Assembly: GCA_017547265.1 (NCBI GenBank)
Contig: JAFYQC010000112.1
Location: 1 to 6,395 of the forward strand
DNA: 6,395 nucleotides
Direction: 5' to 3'
From: Kiritimatiellia bacterium
GTDB taxonomy: Bacteria; Verrucomicrobiota; Kiritimatiellia; RFP12; UBA1067
This document shows, one piece after another, positions 1 through 6,000 of this stretch. Under the pieces are notes generated by a model. That model had not been told where the DNA came from, did no database searches, and was given only the letters and a program-made list of their open reading frames with translations. A program made the position numbers and the translations under genes. Position 1 is the first letter of the stretch, and every line of letters starts with the position of its first letter.

Positions 1-611
1 ATGTTTATCGCTTCAACGGCAAGCATGTCGTTCGCGGCAAGAAGTCCGCAAGGCTTTGGCAGGCTTTCGAGCCATGCGGCGAGCCGAGTGCGGTATCCGC
101 CGCTCTTGTGCCGCTTCGACGGCGATTCGTCTAAAGGACGCTCGAAATGCGAAGAGACGCACCCGTTGAGCTTGAGCGCCGCATCGAAACTGCGACCGCG
201 TTCCTCGCTCCAGAAAAGCCCCTTGAACCCGAAATAGCCGAACCCTCGCATGTCGTCCATGAGCAGTTCGCGCGCCGCAAGACGGCCGAAGGACGTCGAA
301 TCGTGGTTCACCCTGAGGGCGTTCGCGTCGAGCCGCCGGACGTCGCAGACGAGATAGACGGTCGGAACCTTCCCGAAAACGGCAGGCGAAAAGATCCCCT
401 TCTGGTCGACTCCGCATTCGGCGATGATTCCAGCCGGACGCCAGAAATCGACAAGCTCGGCTGCGGTTTTGCGATCTACGACGTCGTCAATAGTCTGCAA
501 TCGCCACCTTTCAGCTGCGGCGGCGCGAGAAATGCCGGCAATGGTCTCGTGCCAGGACGATCTGTTGGACGAGTGGAAAACGAGTACGACATTCTCGCGT
601 TTTGCTTTCAT
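1..611 (-). CDS. XylR/LacI-type sugar-responsive transcriptional regulator, N-terminal part (runs off the window)
   Basis: An open frame of 203 codons runs from the ATG at 611-609 off the left edge without a stop. It begins MKAKRENVVLVFHSS and enters a periplasmic-binding-protein-like fold at once: a first strand with NVVLVF, the IIAE strand near residues 62-65, a VPTVYLVCD strand near 82-90, and the typical LLAANDMLAVEAIN segment at 190-203. That last segment matches the sugar-binding core of LacI/XylR regulators. No helix-turn-helix precedes it, so the DNA-binding domain is probably C-terminal and AraC-type, as in XylR, outside the window; this is inferred. The ATG overlaps the stop of the upstream membrane-protein gene (ATGA), and an AAGGGGA Shine-Dalgarno-like stretch (625-619) lies 7 bases upstream, fixing the start and suggesting translational coupling. 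The likely ligand is a pentose or another sugar, unproven. The frame reading 417-13 is an overlapping shadow. Confidence 0.82.
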   Translation of the reverse strand, partial: MKAKRENVVLVFHSSNRSSWHETIAGISRAAAAERWRLQTIDDVVDRKTAAELVDFWRPAGIIAECGVDQKGIFSPAVFGKVPTVYLVCDVRRLDANALRVNHDSTSFGRLAARELLMDDMRGFGYFGFKGLFWSEERGRSFDAALKLNGCVSSHFERPLDESPSKRHKSGGYRTRLAAWLESLPKPCGLLAANDMLAVEAIN

Positions 612-1297
612 GGACAAGTCCCCTTCTTTCGCGTACCAGCCGCCAAGGCCGCGAGCATCCAGCAGGCACCGGCGAGACCGACGAGCTGAATCTGAAGCGG
701 CAGCGGAAACATGTAGACAACCGCCGAGACTGGCCACCAAACTATCCAATTCACGAATAGCATCGGCAGAAAGCCTGTGCGCAAGGTCGCGGCAATCGGG
801 ATGCGGCGAAAGCCGCTCGCGACCCATGCAAAGAAAAGCGTATTGAGCGGGGTGCAGAAAAGCGCCGTCCAAAGAAGCTGATCGATGAGCGTCTTGGCCG
901 CAACCGTCGCAAAGTCGCGGCCGTCGCCGAAGACATTCGCCTGAAGCGTGAAGAACAAGTCGCACAGAACACCCCATGCCGCACCCCAGGCGGCGTAGGC
1001 GAGAACTGTCGCCGCCGGACGCGGCGGACGTATCGATGGAATGGTGAATAGAAACACACCGGGGAGAAGCGCGCAGAACGCGATGCGGTTAAGAACAGCC
1101 GCTGCGAATCCCCCCTGGGTCTGCCAGCGGGCGAGTGGTTCAAGCGCCGCAGCCACGGCATCGAAGCGATCATAGGCGACGACGAGCGCAATAGCCAGCG
1201 TCCACAACACCAGCATCGGCATGCGATTCGCCTTGACGGACATCGCCGCCGAACGCAACGCTTCCTCATATACGGAATGGTCTTTCATATTGACCAT
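608..1297 (-). CDS. Polytopic membrane protein resembling the Mpv17/PMP22 family
   Basis: This 229-residue protein has about five or six hydrophobic segments, near residues 26-42, 70-87, 96-118, 139-160, 173-197 and 201-220, so it should be an integral inner-membrane protein. The C-terminal two-thirds resembles Mpv17/PMP22: a glycine-rich helix (AAWGAAWGVLCD), then AAKTLIDQ with the family-typical K..(L)DQ at 135-140, P150, and FVNWIVWWP at 181-189 followed by a hydrophobic helix with a late Trp (213). That matches the family's DQ...P and W..WP...P...W layout and its usual length of about 170-240 residues. Eukaryotic members form channels in mitochondrial or peroxisomal membranes; no bacterial function is known to me. 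Two starts are possible: Met1 (1297) or Met4 (1288), the latter lying 9 bases from a -10-like element. The 3' end overlaps the regulator start by 4 bases. If the family match fails, it is simply a hypothetical membrane protein. Confidence 0.8.
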   Translation of the reverse strand: MVNMKDHSVYEEALRSAAMSVKANRMPMLVLWTLAIALVVAYDRFDAVAAALEPLARWQTQGGFAAAVLNRIAFCALLPGVFLFTIPSIRPPRPAATVLAYAAWGAAWGVLCDLFFTLQANVFGDGRDFATVAAKTLIDQLLWTALFCTPLNTLFFAWVASGFRRIPIAATLRTGFLPMLFVNWIVWWPVSAVVYMFPLPLQIQLVGLAGACWMLAALAAGTRKKGTCP

Positions 1298-1306
1298 TTC
1301 ATATCA
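1298..1306 (-). promoter_or_regulatory. Possible extended -10 element for the membrane-protein/regulator pair
   Basis: On the minus strand the bases read TGATATGAA, which fits TGn plus a weak TATAAT-like hexamer (four of six matches, with the usually conserved final T missing). It ends directly before the first ATG (1297), so transcription would begin around 1291 and the ATG at 1288 would be nearly leaderless. No good -35 box is visible. The position just downstream of the paired palindrome supports a regulated promoter, but the motif is weak. Confidence 0.3.
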
Positions 1307-1337
1307 TTGCGCAAAAACTTTCGTCTCTTTTGCGCAA
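1307..1337. promoter_or_regulatory. Paired TTGCGCAA palindromes forming a 10-bp inverted repeat; candidate operator
   Basis: TTGCGCAAAA (1307-1316) and TTTTGCGCAA (1328-1337) are perfect reverse complements separated by 11 bases. Each arm contains the self-palindromic octamer TTGCGCAA (1307-1314 and 1330-1337), with centres 23 bases apart, close to two helical turns. The element lies in the 46-base gap between the ATPase gene stop (1344) and the membrane-protein start (1297). A palindrome with a central CG suits LacI-type regulators, and paired copies also suit AraC-type binding, so the co-encoded regulator is an obvious candidate ligand. As a terminator it is poor: the stem is AT-rich at its ends and no T-run follows on either strand. 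Confidence 0.55.
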
Positions 1338-1343
1338 GTCGCT

Positions 1344-2915
1344 TTACACCCTCTCGGCCGCGAAGTCGACGAGGCGGCGCGTCTTGGAATCGAACGAAAG
1401 GCCGATGAGCCACACCGGACGCGTATCGGCGCGGAACGGCTCGGCGTAGCCCTTCTCGCGAATCTGCCTGAACGCCTTGTCGACAGGCTCGTCGACTTTC
1501 AGCTCGAAGATGCAAACCTCCGCAGGATGCTTCGCGACGACGTCCGCACGTCCATTCGACTGGACGTTCTCCATCGTAAAATCGAAGCCCTGGCTGGCAA
1601 GGAGGAACGAGAGGCACCGCCCATAAGAGTTCTCGTGGACGCGCCGCTCGGTCGGGCCGTATGCCATCGCCGCGTAGAGCGACTCAAGACCCTCGAAAAC
1701 CGCATCCCAATTACCCGTGAGGAGCTTCTTGCCGAGCGATGACGCCCAAGCCATGGTCGTGTTGGCGGCAACGCCAGTCATCAGCGTGCAGAGGTCGCGG
1801 CGCACCTCTTCGTCGGGAACGCCGAGGGTATAGGACTCCGTCAGCGGGCTGTAATCCCTTATCGTGAGATACCCCGACTGGAACAGCATCGCGACCGGAC
1901 TCAAGTGCCGCAGTTCGGCCACGTCGAACTCGCTGTCGGAAACGCCCTCCATGCGCTCCGGATCGACGCGCAAGACCTCCTCGCGCTTCAGGTAGTTCAT
2001 CAGCATCGACGGACGCCCCGTCGTAGCCCAAGTGGCGGAGAAGCCGCCAGGCTCTTTCTTCTTCAGGGTAAGCGCCACGGAAATGGGGTTGTACACCGTG
2101 GTCGCGTCGTTCTTCGCAAACCTAAAGCCGTTGTACCACCGCTTCATCTCGGCGCGGTAGTCCTGATAGCGCTTGCCCATGATCTTCGCGTGCTCGCGAA
2201 GATGCTCCTCGAAGTTCGCCGAAAGTTCTTCTTCCGTATAGCCGAACATCGTCGCGAATTCGGTGTCCTGCGAGACGTCGACGATATTGTTGAGCGCGGA
2301 AAAAACCGACAGCTTCGAGAACTTCGACACCCCCGTCATCAGCAGGAAGCGTATGTCGCCAGTCCTGTTCTTCATCTGCGAATAGACGACGGAGAGACGG
2401 TCGCGCACCGCCTCGGCCTTCGCGACGTCGTCAAGGCAGTGCCCGACGGGCGCATCGTATTCGTCGACGAGAATCACCACGCCCTTGCCGCCGTTCGCGG
2501 CGGGAAGGGATTCTATCGCCTTTGCAAAGTTCCAGTGCGCAGGTTTTGACGAGTCGTAGTCGAACCCGGCTTCGGCAAGTCTATCTCGTACATGGTCGGA
2601 AAGGTCTTTCGCAAACTCCTCCACGCTCGTCGTCGTGAGGTCGTTGAACTCGAAATGGATTATCGGGTACTTCTCCCACTTCCAGTCCGTCGTGTCGATG
2701 TAGAGACCCTCAAACAGCTCGCGCCGCCCGGAGAAGAGAGCCTTCAGCGCCGAGATGGTGAGCGACTTGCCGAACCTGCGCGGACGTGAAATGAAGAAGA
2801 GCTTCGCATTCTCGTCCGATATGAGACGATGCATAAACATCGTCTTGTCGACATAGATCTTCCCGTCTTTCCGAATCGACTGGAAGTCGTGCGTGTCTGT
2901 GGCTAACGGTCTCAT
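1344..2915 (-). CDS. AAA-ATPase-like protein with C-terminal PD-(D/E)XK nuclease-type domain (DUF1703 family)
   Basis: This is a complete 523-residue protein. It opens with the family hallmark pattern DF..IRKDGKIYVDKT (residues 10-25), so the start is well placed. A P-loop SRPRRFGKSL spans 43-52 (GKS at 49-51), a Walker B-like VVILVDEYDAP lies at 146-156, and a sensor-like FLLMTGVSKFSKLSVFSALNN at 190-210. WYNGF at 260-264 and YNPISV at 275-280 are further family motifs. The C-terminal domain (about 420-523) carries a PD-(D/E)XK-like core, with D458 in GRADVV, E471 and K473 in ELK, and a downstream QIREKGY motif (484-490). Families PF09820 and PF08011 describe this architecture. Such genes occur in many copies in some gut bacteria, but their function is unproven; a nucleic-acid or mobile-element role is often assumed. 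All key residues are present, so it looks intact. It does not belong functionally to the arabinoside genes and appears to have its own promoter. Confidence 0.93.
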   Translation of the reverse strand: MRPLATDTHDFQSIRKDGKIYVDKTMFMHRLISDENAKLFFISRPRRFGKSLTISALKALFSGRRELFEGLYIDTTDWKWEKYPIIHFEFNDLTTTSVEEFAKDLSDHVRDRLAEAGFDYDSSKPAHWNFAKAIESLPAANGGKGVVILVDEYDAPVGHCLDDVAKAEAVRDRLSVVYSQMKNRTGDIRFLLMTGVSKFSKLSVFSALNNIVDVSQDTEFATMFGYTEEELSANFEEHLREHAKIMGKRYQDYRAEMKRWYNGFRFAKNDATTVYNPISVALTLKKKEPGGFSATWATTGRPSMLMNYLKREEVLRVDPERMEGVSDSEFDVAELRHLSPVAMLFQSGYLTIRDYSPLTESYTLGVPDEEVRRDLCTLMTGVAANTTMAWASSLGKKLLTGNWDAVFEGLESLYAAMAYGPTERRVHENSYGRCLSFLLASQGFDFTMENVQSNGRADVVAKHPAEVCIFELKVDEPVDKAFRQIREKGYAEPFRADTRPVWLIGLSFDSKTRRLVDFAAERV

Positions 2916-2992
2916 TGGCGCATATTATACCATATTCGGGGAACGGGAATGGGGAACGCCATTGCAGCCGCAAGAAATACCGTCGCGATCAT
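2912..2992 (-). CDS. Small 26-residue reading frame with strong Shine-Dalgarno; possible signal-peptide remnant or leader peptide
   Basis: The frame starts with ATG at 2992 and encodes MIATVFLAAAMAFPIPVPRI followed by WYNMRQ. It begins 19 bases after the glycosidase stop, has a well-spaced AGGGGAGA Shine-Dalgarno (3006-2999), and its TGA overlaps the ATG of the ATPase/nuclease gene (ATGA at 2915-2912). The first 13 residues look like the hydrophobic core of a signal peptide, although no basic residues precede it. The codons TGG TAT AAT near its end are the -10 promoter of the next gene. I think it is the 5' stub of a former secreted-protein gene of the arabinoside operon, cut off by arrival of the ATPase/nuclease gene with its promoter. 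The alternative is a genuine leader peptide that couples translation of that gene to the glycosidase message. No homologue is recognised. Confidence 0.45.
   Translation of the reverse strand: MIATVFLAAAMAFPIPVPRIWYNMRQ
2924..2932 (-). promoter_or_regulatory. Extended -10 promoter TGGTATAAT for the ATPase/nuclease gene
   Basis: The minus strand reads TGGTATAAT, a perfect -10 hexamer with the TGn extension, in a locally AT-rich patch. Only 8 bases separate it from the ATG at 2915, so transcription would start within a base or two of the start codon, giving a leaderless or nearly leaderless message. No convincing -35 box lies at the usual distance, as expected for extended -10 promoters; the G-rich repeat (C-rich on the minus strand) occupies that position. 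No ribosome-binding site would remain in such a message. Confidence 0.6.
2937..2958 (+). repeat. GGGGAAC-type short tandem repeat upstream of the ATPase/nuclease gene
   Basis: The plus strand carries GGGGAAC, GGGAAT and GGGGAAC in succession, preceded by C and followed by G. The element covers the -35 region of the TATAAT promoter. The same heptamer in tandem occurs twice in the glycosidase gene at 5042-5056 and 5086-5100, in opposite orientation. Its shared use in an intergenic and a coding position suggests a dispersed short repeat, though low-complexity G-rich tracts could converge by chance. Confidence 0.5.
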
Positions 2993-2998
2993 GTCACT

Positions 2999-3006
2999 TC
3001 TCCCCT
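2999..3006 (-). promoter_or_regulatory. Strong Shine-Dalgarno sequence AGGGGAGA for the small frame
   Basis: On the minus strand AGGGGAGA lies just after the glycosidase stop (3012). Taking its GGGGAG core (3005-3000), 7 bases separate it from the ATG at 2992, a standard distance. It is the best ribosome-binding site visible in the window, yet it serves only a 26-codon frame, which is why the stub deserves attention. Confidence 0.55.
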
Positions 3007-3011
3007 AATTG

Positions 3012-6000
3012 TCATTTCTCCGACTTCGGCTCTTCCGCCTGCACGACATAAACATTGAGCGAAAGCGGCGGAAGATCGATCCTGCCGTCAAGGACGATTT
3101 CATCTTCCGTCTCTTTCAGCGCTTCGCGGTCGTAGAGCGAGTTGCAGGCGTCGGCGCCGGGCCCCGTGAAGCGGATCAGACGGGCACGCCCCTTCAGATC
3201 AAGCCTCGCCGGGACGATGTGCTCCGTCGGATTGACGACCTTCAGGATTATTTCACCGGCAACGCCGCGCACGGCCGACGCAGCGATGGACGGCGCCTTC
3301 ATCGGAGTGCCGTCCCTGTTCTTTTCGCCCGGCTCGAACTCCGGCGCGTCGACGCGGCAATCAAGCACTTCCTTGCCGCGGTATTCGCTGAAGAGCCGCT
3401 GGACGTTCCAGCTCGGGCTCGTGAAACATCCGTCGGACACCACGTTGATCAAGTTGGGGCTCCACGCCAGATGCTGTGCGTTCGCGAAAAGCGGCGCGTA
3501 GGCGGCGAGCGAAACGACATCCTGCGCGTTCTCGAGTCCCACCATGAACATCGCCTCGCCGATGGCGGCGCGCAGCGACCCGTAGGGGCGCGTCGCACGG
3601 GTGACGGCATATTCTCCAACGAATATCTTGAATCCGTCGCGAGGAAACTTCCTGCAATCCGCGTAAAGCGACGCATTCGCCATGAACCAGTCGGGCGAGT
3701 TGTAGTAGTGGTCGTCGCGGATGTCTCGCGGCCCCTCGGCGACGTTCCATCTTCTGAAGTAGTTGAATATGAGCTTGATTTCCGGATGCTTCGCCCGCAC
3801 GGCCTCGGCAATCAGCTTGTAGCGGTCGGTGTAGCCCTGGCCATAGTTCTCGTTGCCGATTTCGAGGTATTCGAGATTGAACGGCTCCGGATGTCCCATC
3901 TCCGCGCGAACCGCTCCCCACTTTGTATCCGCAGAGCCGTTGCAGTACTCGATGCAGTCGAGCGCATCCTGCACGAACTCGTCCATCTTTTCCATCGGGG
4001 TATTGTCCTTGTGCGCAATTCCGCAATTGATGCAGAATAGCGGCTTGGCGCCAAGCTCTTCGCAGAGCAGGAGGTATTCGTGGAAGCCGACGCCGTTCGT
4101 GGACCAGTATTTCCAGATGTTCCACTGCGTGCGCCTCTCCCAGATCGAGCCGAGCGTCGTTTTCCAGCGATAGGCATCCTTCATCGTATCGCCCTCGACC
4201 CAGCAGCCGCCGGGGAAGCGCACGAAAGATGGCTTGAGCGCGGCAAGCTTTTCCATCAAATCCTTGCGGAACAGCCCGCTCTTCCCGTACGTCTCGGCGG
4301 GGAAGAGCGAAACGCAGTCCATAAAGAGCACGCCGCCCTTCGGCGCGCGGAAGACGAATCGTGCGCGAGGATCGGAATCCGTCGCCTCAATGGAAAGCTC
4401 ATGCGTCTTCCACTCCGACGTCAGCGCACCGGTCAAGGCGCGGCCAAGGACGCCCGCCTTGCCGTACGCCTCGAACGACACCTCGATTGGACCTTCCGCT
4501 TCGCCGCGCAGCGCAACAGAGAGGTTGTAGCGCTTGCCTTTCTCGACGTTCATGCCGAAGTATCCCTGGTTCGCAATCCCTGCGCCGGGCCGCGCCTCAA
4601 CGCGGACACATCGCCTGTTGCGCGGCGAAAGCGGCTTTGACACGTCCGCGCTGAGATACGCCGCGCCGACGGGATCCCACCAAGCCAGCGGCTCGTTCTG
4701 CTCGCGCCCGAGCTTGCCGTCCTCGAACGAACGGTTGCGCACCATCTCCGCATAGATTCCGCCGTCAAGCGAAAGGTCGATGTCCTCGAAGAATATTCCC
4801 CACAGGTCCGGCGCGACCGGGAAACGCACCCTGTCCGACACGGTTATCGAACACTCGTTCGTCGTCCACACCTCGCTGAAACCACCTTCGTTCAGCCGGT
4901 CATAGTTCGGAACCTTCTTGCCGTTCTCCATCGAATAGACGATCGGCCCCTTCTGGAATGCAACCTTGCCGCGACAGCTCTCCACGCGTCCGTCCGCAAC
5001 CACCGTCTGTTCCGGCAGCGGCAGCTCCCAAACATAGTTCCGTTCCCCGTTCCCCGGCTCGACCGCCATAGCCTTGGCGTCGGCAGTTCCCCGTTCCCCG
5101 ATTCCCTTATACCCATGTTCCACTTCCGGCTCGGCCTTGTAGAGCGCGCTTTCGGCGCGGTTGGGGAAACGGCCGAACACTTTTATACCTGCGGGGAATG
5201 ACGCACAAAGCATAACCCTGCCGTCGCCGGGATAGTCCGTCTTCATCGAAACCGTATACGAGACGCCGCCCACCGTCACCTTTGCGTTTTCGATGTCCAT
5301 GTACTGGTTTATGAAAAGCGTATCGCCCTCGACCGAAAACACGGTGTCCTTGAGCGCGAGTAAAGTGCGCGGAATATTGCCTACGCAACATGGGCAGCCG
5401 TGCCACGCATAGCGCGGCATGTCGGACGAAAGCGGATTCTGGTAGTAGAAGCGCGTTCCGTCGCGCGAGATCGCACCGAGGATGTTGTTGAAAACGACTC
5501 GCTCCCTGACCGCCTCTGCCTTGTCGCTTCCGACGAGCTGCCGCGACTCGCGGGCGAAAAACTCAAGACCGCATCCGGCGCAACTCTCGGCATACGCCTT
5601 CTGGGGGAGCGCGTAGTCGCGTCCATACGCCTCTTTTTTGTAGTCGTCGCCGACGCCGCCCGTGAGGTAGTACTTGCGGTCGACAATCGAATCGAAAAGT
5701 CTCGCCGCCGCGTCGCCCAATGGCTTGTCGTCCAAACGGTTCGCGACACCCGCCATGGCCGCATAGAAGTAGTTCGCCCTTACCGCGTGCCCTTTCGCCT
5801 CGGACATCTCGACGGCCGGCCGCTCCGCCTGGTTGTAGTCCCGCTTGTTCTTCTGGGTGTGCTGGTTGCGGACGAAATGCTGCGCGAGACGGGCGTATTT
5901 TTCGTCGCCGGTCGCATCCGCGAGGCGACACAGCGCGTATTCGAGGCCGGGATGTCCATTCATCCACGTGCGCTTCGGCTCGGGGCCAAACACTGAATCG

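Noticed and set aside
13..417. Minus-strand 134-residue frame at the left end
   Set aside because: It is an arginine-rich out-of-frame reading of the regulator gene, whose own frame shows the sugar-binding fold.
1307..1337. Inverted repeat as a rho-independent terminator for the ATPase/nuclease gene
   Set aside because: The stem has few GC pairs and neither strand has a T-run after the second arm.
2912..2923. ATG CGC CAA TGA mini-frame as a separate upstream open reading frame of the ATPase/nuclease gene
   Set aside because: It is simply the in-frame end of the 26-codon frame and would lie upstream of the predicted transcription start.
2916..2961. TGGCG...CGCCA as terminal inverted repeats of a tiny mobile element
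   Set aside because: Five base pairs is too short to distinguish from chance, and no target-site duplication is seen.
3009..4040. Long plus-strand reading frame opposite the GH51 module
   Set aside because: Its product is arginine-rich and lacks recognisable motifs, while the opposite strand encodes the clear GH51 catalytic core; it is an antisense shadow in high-GC coding DNA. The same applies to plus-strand frames at 147-689, 1905-2549, 4080-4640 and 5400-5996.
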